Assembly (NCBI GenBank): GCA_002841695.1
Contig: PHAN01000017.1
Location: 1 to 32,826 of the forward strand
Direction: 5' to 3'
Length of the DNA: 32,826 nt
Source: Elusimicrobia bacterium HGW-Elusimicrobia-1
Lineage (GTDB): Bacteria; Elusimicrobiota; Endomicrobiia; PHAN01
Numbering within the stretch: the first letter of the stretch is position 1; the number at the start of each line of letters is the position of its first letter. The notes beneath the pieces are model-generated. The model was not told where the DNA came from. It saw only the letters and a program-made list of their open reading frames with translations, and did no database searches. A program made the position numbers and the translations under genes. Below are positions 7,836-15,377 of this stretch, piece by piece.

Positions 7836-8105
7836 GTTATTCTGAGTCCTTCGCCGGTGTCATTCTGAGTCCTTCGGCGAGCGTCATTCTGAGTCCTTCG
7901 CGATGTCATTCTGAGCGAAGCGAAGAATCTCAGCTTTTCGCTCAGGATAAACTCCGCGAAGAATCTCATAATGCCTCAGGATAAACTCCGCGAAGAATCT
8001 CGTCTTTCGACGACGAACGAGACCCTTCACGGAGCATGCCCTGAGTTAAAGGCGAGACCCTTCGTTTCACTCAGGGTGACAAAAGCGAAGGGTTCAGAAT
8101 GACAT
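7836..8105. repeat. Gene-free repeat block (TCATTCTGAG family)
   Basis: The 345-base gap 7790-8134 contains no gene. It begins with TTATTCTGAGTCCTTCG, followed by two TCATTCTGAGTCCTTCG copies (near 7860 and 7884) and TCATTCTGAGCGAAG (7906). A 27-bp unit beginning CTCAGGATAAACTCC is repeated perfectly at 7941-7967 and 7975-8001 (34-bp period). The block closes with TCAGAATGAC, the inverse of its opening, so it is bounded by inverted ends and looks like several nested or tandem copies of one palindromic element. Elements with the TCATTCTGAGCGAAGCGAAG core are widespread in bacterial genomes. A lone TATAAT (7804-7809) has no matching -35. Confidence 0.85.
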
Positions 8106-8134
8106 TTTGTGGGATTTTTCGACGATCTTAATCT

Positions 8135-9424
8135 ATGAAAGTTTACATCGAAACTCTCGGCTGTGCTAAAAATCTTACGGAGTCCGAGACCCTCGCCGGA
8201 CGTCTTTTGGCGTCGGGCGCCGAACTCGTGTCCGAACCTTCCGCGGCCGATGTGCTGGTGGTACACACTTGTTCATTCATCGGCGACGCTCTTGACGAAT
8301 CCGCGGCGGCCATTCACAGGGCGGCGCGTCGCAAGTCGAAGGGTTCGCGGTTGATAGTTTCCGGCTGTCTGGCGCAGATGTCCGCGCTCAAAACCGCTCC
8401 CGATAAAGTCGCCTCAGCCGTCGCTGCGGCCGACGTCGTCGTCGGCACGGGACGTCTTGGCGACGCGGCGGACGTCATTCTCGGACGGAAGACCGGAATT
8501 TCCGGTATGCTCGGCGCGCCCGGCGGTTTTCACGACGCCGAATCCCGCGCGCATCCGGCGGGAAGCCCATGGGCGTATCTGCGCGTTGCCGAGGGCTGCG
8601 GCCATCGCTGCAATTACTGTCTTATACCGTCGCTGCGCGGGACTTACAAAAGCCGTCCCGCCGACGACATCGTGCGCGAGGCCGGGCGTCTTGCTTCAAT
8701 GGGCGTAAAAGAATTGAATCTGATATCGCAGGACACTTCGGGGTACGGATTGGATATGCCGCCGTCGCGTCGCACGTCTATCGCCGGACTTCTGGGACGG
8801 CTTGAAAAAATACGCGGCATCGAGTGGATCCGGCTTCTCTACTGTCATCCTTCGACGATATCCGGCGATATGCTCTCGGTTATGTCGGCCTCGCGTAAAA
8901 TCGTGCGCTACCTCGACGTCCCGTTGCAGCACGTCTCCTGCGGAGTGCTGAGGGCGATGGGCCGTCCCACCGGCGGCGAATCTCCGCGCGAGTCGGTCAA
9001 AAAACTTAAATCGCGCGTTCCGGGAATCGCCCTAAGAACCACGTTTATCGTCGGACATCCCGGCGAGAGCGATAAAGATTTCAGAGAGCTTATTGACTTC
9101 ATCAACGAGGGACATTTTATGTGGACGGGGATATTCGCCTATTCCGCGATGTCCGGCACCGTTTCGGCGCGGTCACAACTGCCGGTTCCTTCCGCGTCCG
9201 TCGTGAAGCGACGTCTTGCCGCCGCGCTGGCGGCCGCCCGTCGGACGAATCGCCGCGCGCTCGATAGTTTCAGCGGAAAAAAAATCAAAGCGCTTGTTAC
9301 GACGCCCTCGACCGCCCGCCCGTATTTCTGCGCTCCCGAAGTCGACGGGGAAATAAAATTGCGTCCGCGTTCCGGCGCAGCCGCGGGGAATTTTGTATCG
9401 GTATTTTGCGACGAAGTATATTGA
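8135..9424 (+). CDS. rimO: Ribosomal protein S12 methylthiotransferase RimO
   Basis: A 429-residue radical-SAM methylthiotransferase that modifies a conserved aspartate of ribosomal protein S12. The N-terminal UPF0004 domain supplies three cluster cysteines (C10 in TLGCAKN, C46, C78). The radical-SAM domain has C155, C159 and C162 in the CGHRCNYC motif, followed by LIPSLRG. A C-terminal TRAM domain runs from ~365 to the end. The LGCAKNLTESE opening and CGHRCNYCLIPSLRG favour RimO over the tRNA-modifying MiaB, which has a different motif style. No Shine-Dalgarno is visible at ATG 8135. The gene is monocistronic in appearance, bounded by the repeat block and the nadE promoter region. Confidence 0.93.
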   Translation: MKVYIETLGCAKNLTESETLAGRLLASGAELVSEPSAADVLVVHTCSFIGDALDESAAAIHRAARRKSKGSRLIVSGCLAQMSALKTAPDKVASAVAAADVVVGTGRLGDAADVILGRKTGISGMLGAPGGFHDAESRAHPAGSPWAYLRVAEGCGHRCNYCLIPSLRGTYKSRPADDIVREAGRLASMGVKELNLISQDTSGYGLDMPPSRRTSIAGLLGRLEKIRGIEWIRLLYCHPSTISGDMLSVMSASRKIVRYLDVPLQHVSCGVLRAMGRPTGGESPRESVKKLKSRVPGIALRTTFIVGHPGESDKDFRELIDFINEGHFMWTGIFAYSAMSGTVSARSQLPVPSASVVKRRLAAALAAARRTNRRALDSFSGKKIKALVTTPSTARPYFCAPEVDGEIKLRPRSGAAAGNFVSVFCDEVY

Positions 9425-9477
9425 TCCTCACCTGATCATGCGCGGCTCAATAAGACGCGGTTAAGTCATATTTTTGA

Positions 9478-9539
9478 TATAATAATATTCAAGCAGTGCC
9501 GGCGGGGACTTGACAAGGCGTGCCGCGATTTTGTACAAT
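9478..9539 (+). promoter_or_regulatory. Promoter region upstream of nadE operon
   Basis: TTGACA at 9510-9515 and TACAAT at 9534-9539 are 18 bases apart, giving a near-consensus sigma-70 promoter with a start near 9546. A second possible element, TGA-TATAAT (TATAAT at 9478-9483), lies upstream with no good -35. The first is the better candidate for transcription of nadE-tlpA-ftr-polA. Confidence 0.75.
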
Positions 9540-9567
9540 TTTCCCAAAGAATCAACACCCGTCCTAC

Positions 9568-9603
9568 GCGCCCAAGTTCCCCCCACTTGGGCGCATTTTT
9601 TTT
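9568..9603 (+). terminator. Intrinsic terminator in the nadE leader (possible attenuator)
   Basis: GCGCCCAAGT (9568-9577) pairs perfectly with ACTTGGGCGC (9585-9594) across a seven-base C-rich loop. One A and then eight T (9596-9603) follow. It is a textbook Rho-independent terminator, about 22 bases after the predicted transcription start and only 7 bases before nadE ATG 9611. It therefore cannot simply end rimO transcription without also terminating the nadE promoter. Confidence 0.85.
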
Positions 9604-9610
9604 GCGCGCG

Positions 9611-10327
9611 ATGTATATGAAACGTTCCGCCTCCGTCGTAAAATGGATCAAAAACAGAGTCCGCGCCGCCCGCGCGCGGGGATGTGTCGTGGGGCTCTCC
9701 GGCGGAGTGGATTCCGCCGTTGTCGCGGCGCTGTGCAAAAAGGCCGCGGGCGCCCGTCTTTTATGTCTGATTATGCCCTGCGGCTCGTCTCCCGATGATA
9801 TGAAAGACGCCGCTGCGGTTGCAAAAAAATTCCGGCTGAAAACAAAAATCGTCGATATCAAACCTGTGTATCGGGCGTTCCTGAAAATACTGCCCGCAGG
9901 CGCTTCCCTTGCCGCGTCCAATCTTAAACCGCGCCTGAGAATGGCGGCGCTCTATTACTTCGCGAATCTGTATAATTTTTTGGTGGTCGGGACCGGCAAC
10001 AAATCCGAGATTGCCGTGGGATATTTTACAAAGCACGGAGACGGAGGCGCCGACGCGCTTCCGTTGGGCTCATTCTATAAGAGCGAGGTTTACGCTCTGG
10101 CGCGGGAATTGGGCGTTCCGCGTTCGGTTATGGAGAAGCCGCCCTCCGCCGGTCTTTGGCCCGGTCAGACGGACGAAGGGGAAATGGGCGTTACCTACGA
10201 AGAAATCGAACGCGCTTTGCGCGCCGCCGGACGAACGGGCCGCATCGATAATTCCAAAGTCGCCGCCATGGCGCGCCGGTCGGAACACAAAAGAAAGCCG
10301 CCGGAAATTTATACGGAGGAAAAATGA
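9611..10327 (+). CDS. nadE: NH3-dependent NAD+ synthetase
   Basis: A 238-residue NadE lacking a glutaminase domain, so ammonia-dependent. It amidates nicotinic acid adenine dinucleotide to NAD+ using ATP. The PP-loop SGGVDS lies at residues 30-35, and GTGNKSEIAVGYFTKHGDGGAD with LPLGSFYKSEVYALAREL forms the conserved dimer and active-site region. PSAGLWPGQTDEGEMGVTYEEID-type sequence near the end is characteristic. Start choice: ATG 9611 or ATG 9617; a longer TTG-initiated frame from 9587 would begin inside the terminator hairpin and is rejected. No Shine-Dalgarno is present between the T run and the start, so initiation may be unusual. It is the first gene of the operon and its TGA overlaps the tlpA ATG. 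Confidence 0.94.
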   Translation: MYMKRSASVVKWIKNRVRAARARGCVVGLSGGVDSAVVAALCKKAAGARLLCLIMPCGSSPDDMKDAAAVAKKFRLKTKIVDIKPVYRAFLKILPAGASLAASNLKPRLRMAALYYFANLYNFLVVGTGNKSEIAVGYFTKHGDGGADALPLGSFYKSEVYALARELGVPRSVMEKPPSAGLWPGQTDEGEMGVTYEEIERALRAAGRTGRIDNSKVAAMARRSEHKRKPPEIYTEEK

Positions 10328-10869
10328 GAAAATTGATTCTGACGATATTTTTCGGTCTCGCCCTGGCGGGCGGCGTTCATGCGCAGACGTCCGCGTCCGC
10401 TTATCAGTTTTCGCTTACGACCGTCGACGGAAAAACCGCGCGGCTCGAAGATTTCAAGGGTAAAGTCGTTTTTCTGGATTTCTGGGCGGGTTGGTGTCCG
10501 CCTTGCCGCGCCTCTATACCAAGCGTTAAGAAACTCTATGAAAAATACGCCCAAAACAAGGATTTTGCGGTCATAGGTATCAATATGGAAAATATCGACA
10601 CGGCCAGGAAACTTTCCGCGGAAAAAAATATCAAATACATCAGCGCCGTCGGCGACGATGTCACCGCGCGACGGTACGGTGTCAGGGGTATCCCGACTTT
10701 CATAATGATAGACAAACGCGGCGAGATATCAAAGAGGTGGGTGGGTTTCAGCGAGACCTTGTACGACGAATGGGTCACAACGGCCGACGAGGCGCTCGCC
10801 TATAAGCCGGAGCCGGTAAAGCCCGCCCCCAAAAGAGGCAAGTCCAAATCATCGTCGAGGAAAAAATAA
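10324..10869 (+). CDS. TlpA/ResA-like exported thioredoxin-fold protein
   Basis: A 181-residue protein with an N-terminal signal peptide (residues ~1-20, ending VHAQ) and a TlpA-like domain. The redox motif WCPPC has Cys58 and Cys61; the cis-Pro region GIPTFIMIDKRGEI follows. A Lys/Ser/Pro-rich C-terminal tail (~163-181) is extra to the family and may hold the protein to membrane or wall. Such proteins reduce or exchange disulfides in the periplasm, for example in cytochrome c maturation, but no cytochrome gene is nearby. GGAGG at 10315-10319 supports ATG 10324, which overlaps the nadE stop (ATGA). Confidence 0.9.
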   Translation: MRKLILTIFFGLALAGGVHAQTSASAYQFSLTTVDGKTARLEDFKGKVVFLDFWAGWCPPCRASIPSVKKLYEKYAQNKDFAVIGINMENIDTARKLSAEKNIKYISAVGDDVTARRYGVRGIPTFIMIDKRGEISKRWVGFSETLYDEWVTTADEALAYKPEPVKPAPKRGKSKSSSRKK

Positions 10870-10870
10870 A

Positions 10871-11191
10871 ATGAACGAACCCGAACGCAAGGAAACTACT
10901 GCCGCGCAAAAAATCGCGGAAGAAAAAGCCAAAATTTACGATTACGCGCGCGCCTACGCCGAGCGCGAGGGATTCGATATCAATCCGGATCCCAAAATCG
11001 TCGATGCTGTCGTGGAAGGTCTTGCCCGCAACAAAATAAAACACGGCGCGCGCTATTGTCCGTGCAGACCGTTGAGCGGCAACCGCGACGAGGATAAGTT
11101 CAAAATTTGTCCCTGCAAGTGGCACAAGGATGAGATAGATAAAGACGGTTATTGCCACTGTGTTTTGTTCTTTAAGAAAAAGGCGACATGA
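10871..11191 (+). CDS. Ferredoxin:thioredoxin reductase catalytic-chain-like protein
   Basis: A 106-residue cytoplasmic protein with the three paired-cysteine motifs of the FTR catalytic subunit: CPCR (~63-66), CPCK (~80-83) and CHC (~95-97). In this family they bind a [4Fe-4S] cluster and form the adjacent redox disulfide that passes electrons from ferredoxin to thioredoxin. The N-terminal ~55 residues are helical and charged. No variable-chain gene is adjacent, as is common for non-photosynthetic versions. It begins one base after the tlpA stop and its TGA overlaps polA (ATGA). A [4Fe-4S] disulfide reductase role suits an anaerobe; the substrate is unknown, and coupling to the TlpA neighbour would need a membrane carrier. 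Confidence 0.88.
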   Translation: MNEPERKETTAAQKIAEEKAKIYDYARAYAEREGFDINPDPKIVDAVVEGLARNKIKHGARYCPCRPLSGNRDEDKFKICPCKWHKDEIDKDGYCHCVLFFKKKAT

Positions 11192-13869
11192 AACTCTATC
11201 TCATCGACGGGAACGCCGTAATACACCGGGCATATCACGCCATATCGAATCTTGCGACTTCGTCGGGAGAAAGCACCAACGCCGTTTACGGCACGGTCCG
11301 CGTGCTGCTTAAAATCCTGAAAAAATACAAACCCGACCGGCTTGCCGTTTGCTTCGACTATCCCGCGCCCAACTTCCGCCACAAAAAATATCCCGAATAC
11401 AAGGCCACCCGCAAAAAAACCGACCAGGAACTTAAAAATCAATTTCCCATAGTCAGGGAATTCGTGCGCGCCATGGGGATTCCGCAGATTGAGACCGAAG
11501 GTTTCGAGGCCGACGATCTTATAGCCGCCGCCGTCTCAAAAATGAAGGACAGTTTCTCGGAGATCGTCGTCGTTACCGGCGACAAGGATATACTGCAACT
11601 TGTCGGCGGCAAGGTGAAGGTGCTCAACGAACCCAAGGATAAAATATTCGACGAGGCGGCGGTCGAGGAAACCTATGGCGTTTCGCCGTCGGCTTTTGCG
11701 GATTATCTTGCGCTCGTGGGCGACAAATCGGATAATGTTCCGGGCGTGGCCGGCATAGGCCCCGTGGCGGCTTCAAAACTCATAAAAGAATACGGCGGAA
11801 TCAAAGGTATTTACGATAATCTTCCGTCGATCAACGAGTCCGCGCGGCAAAAACTCGAATCCGGCCGCGACGCGGCGTTTATGTCGCTTGATCTGGTAAT
11901 GCTTCGCAAGGACGCGCCCGCGCCGTCGTCTCCCGACGGTTATATCGTGGCCGCGCCCGACGGCGCCGCGCTGTCGGCTCTGGTCAAAAGATACGAGTTC
12001 ACGTCGCTGCTTAGGGAAATACCGGGCGCGGCTGCCGAACCGTCGCGGGCGTTCGGCGTAAAAACGATTTATACGCAAAAAGACCTCGACGCAATGACAT
12101 CCTCCGCCCGCGCCGCCGGAGCGTTGGCCGTGGACCTTGAAACCACGTCGATAGACACTTTGCGCGCTCAAATCGTGGGGATTTCGTGCGCGGTATCCGG
12201 CGGCGAAGCGTTTTACATCCCCGCCGGACACCGGTATCTCGGCGCGCCGGAGCAGATTTCCGTCGACGACCTCCTCAGAGCCCTGAAACCGCTGCTTGAA
12301 GACGGGAGTATCGTCAAAATAGCCCACAACCTGAAATATGAAATGATGGTTCTAGGCAGATACGGCGTCGAAATAAAAGGCGAAAACTTCGACACAATGG
12401 TGGCATCGTACTGCCTGAATCCGTCGAAGCCCAATCACGGGCTCAAGGATGTCGTTTTTGCCGTCATAGGCGATACTATGACCGAAATAAGAGAACTCAT
12501 AGGCAAGGGCAAAAAACAGATAACCATGGCCGAAGTCGCCGTGGAGGATGCGGCCAAATACGCGGCCGCCGACGCTCACTACACGCTGGCTCTGCGCGAT
12601 AAGTTTCAAACCGCCCTGACGGAAAAAAATCTCGACAAACTTTTCCGCGATATCGAAATGCCTCTCGTGGAAGTTCTGGCCGCGATGGAAGAAGCCGGCA
12701 TCAAGATAAACACCGGACACTTTGAGGCGCTTCAGGCGGAGTTCGGCGCCAAAATCGCCGCGATTGAAAAGGAAGCCCGCGCAATCGCCGGCGAAGATTT
12801 CAATCTGAATTCTCCGAAACAACTTGCCGCGATTCTTTTCGACAAACTGAAACTCCCGCCCGTAAGAAAGACAAAAACCGGCTATTCCACCGACGAAGAA
12901 GTCCTTGTGTTGCTTTCGTCGCAGCACGAACTGCCCAAAAAAATACTGGCTCACAGGGAGCTTGCCAAACTCAAATCTACTTACGTGGATTCGATACTTG
13001 CCTCGGCCGAACAAGGCACGCGGCGCATACACAGTTCCTTCAATCAGACGGTAACCGCCACCGGACGGCTTTCCTCGTCGGACCCTAATTTGCAAAATAT
13101 CCCCGTTCGTTCCGAAGAGGGCAGAAAAATCCGCCGCGGATTCGTTGCCGAAGACGGATTTGCGCTTCTTTCCGCGGACTATTCGCAGATAGACCTAAGG
13201 GTACTGGCGCACCTATCCGAAGATCCCGGCCTGACCGAGGCCTTCCGTTCCGGCGAAGATATTCACGCTCGCACCGCCCGCGAACTTTTCGGCGATAAAA
13301 AAGAGGATTTCGACTCGCTCCGCCGCGCCGCCAAAACCATCAATTTCGGAATAATTTACGGTATGGGTCCGTTCGCGCTTTCGCAGTCGCTGGGCATAGA
13401 CCAGAAGACCGCCGCCGAATATATCGATAATTATTTTGCCAGATACTCCGGCGTCAAAAAATGGGTCGAGCGCGTTTTGTCCGACGTCCGCAAAACCGGT
13501 TCCGTGTCCACGCTTCTGGGGCGCATCAGGTACATTCCGGAAATCAACTCTTCAAACGCGCAGATTCGCGCTTCGGCCGAACGCATAGCTATGAACACGC
13601 CCGTGCAGGGGACTTCGGCCGACATAATAAAGGTCGCGATGATAAACATACACCGCAAACTGCGCTCCCAGAATTCCGCCGCGCGTATGCTGGTTCAGGT
13701 GCACGACGACCTGATGTTTGAAGTGCCGTCGGCCGTCGCGGCGGATTTCGCGGTTTTCGTCAAGAAAGAAATGGAATCCGCCGTGCGGCTGAACGTCCCC
13801 GTGGCCGTCGACGTGAAAACCGGACCCAATTGGGACGAGATGATAAAAGTCGGTAAAGGCAGTAGTTAG
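11188..13869 (+). CDS. polA: DNA polymerase I
   Basis: An 893-residue full-length family A polymerase for repair and Okazaki-fragment processing. Domains: 5'-3' exonuclease/FEN (~1-285), 3'-5' exonuclease (~300-480) and polymerase (~490-893). Proofreading residues D316 and E318 (motif I, DLETTS) and Y458/D462 (motif III) are present, but the motif II Asp is Glu385 (NLKYE instead of NLKYD). Polymerase motif A is DYSQIDL at 664-670, and motif B carries RRAAKTINFGIIYGMG. Motif C is VHDDL with D840/D841, where HDE is usual. The polymerase should be active; proofreading may be altered. Translation is coupled to the preceding FTR-like gene. Confidence 0.97.
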   Translation: MKLYLIDGNAVIHRAYHAISNLATSSGESTNAVYGTVRVLLKILKKYKPDRLAVCFDYPAPNFRHKKYPEYKATRKKTDQELKNQFPIVREFVRAMGIPQIETEGFEADDLIAAAVSKMKDSFSEIVVVTGDKDILQLVGGKVKVLNEPKDKIFDEAAVEETYGVSPSAFADYLALVGDKSDNVPGVAGIGPVAASKLIKEYGGIKGIYDNLPSINESARQKLESGRDAAFMSLDLVMLRKDAPAPSSPDGYIVAAPDGAALSALVKRYEFTSLLREIPGAAAEPSRAFGVKTIYTQKDLDAMTSSARAAGALAVDLETTSIDTLRAQIVGISCAVSGGEAFYIPAGHRYLGAPEQISVDDLLRALKPLLEDGSIVKIAHNLKYEMMVLGRYGVEIKGENFDTMVASYCLNPSKPNHGLKDVVFAVIGDTMTEIRELIGKGKKQITMAEVAVEDAAKYAAADAHYTLALRDKFQTALTEKNLDKLFRDIEMPLVEVLAAMEEAGIKINTGHFEALQAEFGAKIAAIEKEARAIAGEDFNLNSPKQLAAILFDKLKLPPVRKTKTGYSTDEEVLVLLSSQHELPKKILAHRELAKLKSTYVDSILASAEQGTRRIHSSFNQTVTATGRLSSSDPNLQNIPVRSEEGRKIRRGFVAEDGFALLSADYSQIDLRVLAHLSEDPGLTEAFRSGEDIHARTARELFGDKKEDFDSLRRAAKTINFGIIYGMGPFALSQSLGIDQKTAAEYIDNYFARYSGVKKWVERVLSDVRKTGSVSTLLGRIRYIPEINSSNAQIRASAERIAMNTPVQGTSADIIKVAMINIHRKLRSQNSAARMLVQVHDDLMFEVPSAVAADFAVFVKKEMESAVRLNVPVAVDVKTGPNWDEMIKVGKGSS

Positions 13870-13910
13870 TGGATAGTGGTTAGTGGCTTGTAGAAACAAA
13901 AAACGCGGCT

Positions 13911-13969
13911 CGCGGTTAACCGCGCAGGGGCGATCCCGAAACAAGTTCGGGGCAGGCACTTGGTCGCCC
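13911..13969. repeat. Nested palindromic repeats after polA
   Basis: A perfect 14-bp palindrome CGCGGTTAACCGCG (13911-13924) is followed by an outer dyad GGGCGA (13928-13933) with TCGCCC (13964-13969). Inside it lies a separate dyad, CCCGAA (13935-13940) with TTCGGG (13946-13951). The outer arms match the GGGGCGACC element at 13-31, and the inner one resembles another dispersed repeat (CCCGAA-ACAAG-TTCGGG). The arrangement looks like one element inserted into another. No gene is seen in 13870-14056. Confidence 0.65.
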
Positions 13970-13996
13970 GAAGTTACACGTCCTCGCCAAATTGTC

Positions 13997-14016
13997 ATTC
14001 CCGTGTAAACGGGAAT
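13997..14016. repeat. Short hairpin repeat ATTCCCGT/ACGGGAAT
   Basis: ATTCCCGT (13997-14004) pairs with ACGGGAAT (14009-14016) around GTAA, flanked by 'gtc' and 'ccag'. This TCATTCCCG...CGGGAATCC core is another widely dispersed intergenic palindrome type. It ends about 40 bases before coaE and lacks a T run. Confidence 0.6.
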
Positions 14017-14056
14017 CCAGAATGATTAATAGAGGCAAGAGAAAGAAAAACTCGAT

Positions 14057-14776
14057 ATGGCGATAAAAATTAAGACCGTCAAAATTCCGCCCGTCGTGGG
14101 TATAACGGGGCTGCCGGCTTCGGGCAAGTCGACGGCGCTTAAGGTATTCGCCCGCGAGGGCTTCGGGACTTTTTCCGCCGATGACGCCGCCCGCAGAGTT
14201 TTTGCGCGCCGCAAAACTCGCGTCGCCGTAAAAAAAATATTCGGAACATTAGCCAGAAAAGAAATCGCCCGCGAAATTTTCCTTGACGGCTCAAGGCGGC
14301 GCGCCCTTGAAAAAATAATTCATCCGGCGGTAATAGGCGAACTCCGCGGGGCGATTTTGTCCGCCCGCCTCTCCCGCCGCCCTTTCGCGGCGGAGGTTCC
14401 GCTGCTTTTTGAAAAAAACCTCGAAAAAATGTTTAATACGATTGTAACGGTCGCCGCTCCGCGCCGTATTCTTCTTGCGCGGATGGCTGCCAAAGGAATT
14501 CCCCGCCGCACGGCGGCCGGAATGATACGCGCGCATCTGCCGCAAGCGCGCAAATCATCGCGCGCCGACATCGTGGTAAGAAACGTCGGGTCATTGAAGG
14601 ATTTTCGCTCTTCGGTCGTCCGCACGATTAACACTATTCAAGCAGAATATAATTTGAGGCAGTTGAAAAATACTTCCCGAGTGTCATTGCGAGGAAGGAG
14701 CGAAGCGACTGACGAAGCAATCTCGCCAAAGCGCACAGAGAGATTGCCGCGCCGCCCTGCGGGCGGCTCGCAATGA
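14057..14776 (+). CDS. coaE: Dephospho-CoA kinase with repeat-derived C-terminus
   Basis: A 239-residue protein of which ~1-205 is CoaE, the last step of coenzyme A synthesis. The P-loop GLPASGKST spans residues 18-26, the DD of FSADDAARRVF lies in the substrate region, and EVPLLFEKNLEKMFNTIVTV is the usual Walker B-proximal segment. Some positions diverge from the common family (HLPQARKSSRADIVV in place of the QxxxxxKxxxAD form), so it is a divergent but complete member. From codon 209 the reading frame runs into a palindromic repeat (14683-14777), which contributes the final ~31 residues and the stop codon. The original stop was probably lost by the insertion. ATG 14057 has no clear Shine-Dalgarno. 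Confidence 0.87.
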   Translation: MAIKIKTVKIPPVVGITGLPASGKSTALKVFAREGFGTFSADDAARRVFARRKTRVAVKKIFGTLARKEIAREIFLDGSRRRALEKIIHPAVIGELRGAILSARLSRRPFAAEVPLLFEKNLEKMFNTIVTVAAPRRILLARMAAKGIPRRTAAGMIRAHLPQARKSSRADIVVRNVGSLKDFRSSVVRTINTIQAEYNLRQLKNTSRVSLRGRSEATDEAISPKRTERLPRRPAGGSQ

Positions 14777-14777
14777 C
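14683..14777. repeat. Palindromic repeat (TCATTGCGAG family), copy 1
   Basis: The element is bounded by perfect 11-bp inverted ends, GTCATTGCGAG (14683-14693) and CTCGCAATGAC (14767-14777). Internal conserved blocks GACGAAGCAATCTCGC (14711-14726) and GAGATTGCCGCG (14740-14751) recur in the second copy at 26795-26904. It lies within the 3' end of coaE. The core is a well-known dispersed repeat type in many bacterial genomes and has no coding capacity for its own movement. Confidence 0.9.
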
Positions 14778-14874
14778 AACCATGGGGTAACTTTTTTATT
14801 TGGCTCAATTTAGCGAAAACTCGGTTGCAAAACGCGCACGGTTCGGGGCAACGCTTAATATGGAGGAACAGGAA

Positions 14875-15327
14875 ATGTCAAGAACTCTTACGCAGGACGA
14901 AGTATCGTGGCTGTTCAAAAATTTAAGAAGAGTAAACTTCTTCACAAAGGTTACTATCGATAACATCGACCGGATTGTCGCGAAATTCGGAGTGTATTCC
15001 TACGAGAAGGGAAAATCCATAATCAAAGAGGGCGCCGTCGGAGGAGCTCTCTATATAATAAGAAGCGGCGAGTGCGAGGTCTCCAAGAAAAAAGGATGGT
15101 TCGGCAGCGCGCGCCTGGCGGCGCTTAAAGAGGGTGATTTCTTCGGGGAGATGTCCCTGGTGTCCGACGAGCCCACTACGGCGACCGTCAGAACGCTGGC
15201 TCCCGCGGAAGTTTTTGTGCTTTTGAAGCGCGATTTTCTTGCGCTGAAAACCGACAACAAGGAACTCTCGGACGAGATAGATTTTATAATAGAAAGAAGA
15301 AAATTCGACACAGTCAGAGCCAAATAG
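14875..15327 (+). CDS. Cyclic-nucleotide-binding-domain protein
   Basis: A 150-residue single cNMP-binding-fold protein with an N-terminal helical stretch. The beta-roll spans ~40-130: FGVYSYEKGKSIIKEGAVG, then GALYIIRSGECEVSKKK, and a phosphate-binding-cassette region GDFFGEMSLVSDEP (~97-110). The cassette normally continues with an Arg that contacts the cyclic phosphate (PRSATV-like); here it is PTTATV, so nucleotide binding may be lost or altered. No DNA-binding domain is attached, so it is not a Crp-type regulator by itself. ATG 14875 is chosen because GGAGG at 14862-14866 sits eight bases upstream; ATG 14860 and a TTG at 14800 lack one. Confidence 0.85.
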   Translation: MSRTLTQDEVSWLFKNLRRVNFFTKVTIDNIDRIVAKFGVYSYEKGKSIIKEGAVGGALYIIRSGECEVSKKKGWFGSARLAALKEGDFFGEMSLVSDEPTTATVRTLAPAEVFVLLKRDFLALKTDNKELSDEIDFIIERRKFDTVRAK

Positions 15328-15377
15328 CCGCCTCGCGCGCCGAAGTCGCGGTCGTCAGGCGGAAAGGAGGAGCATTT

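Noticed and set aside
7836-8105. Possible CRISPR array
   Set aside because: The repeats are palindromic, unevenly spaced and lack unique spacers of constant length; no cas genes are present.
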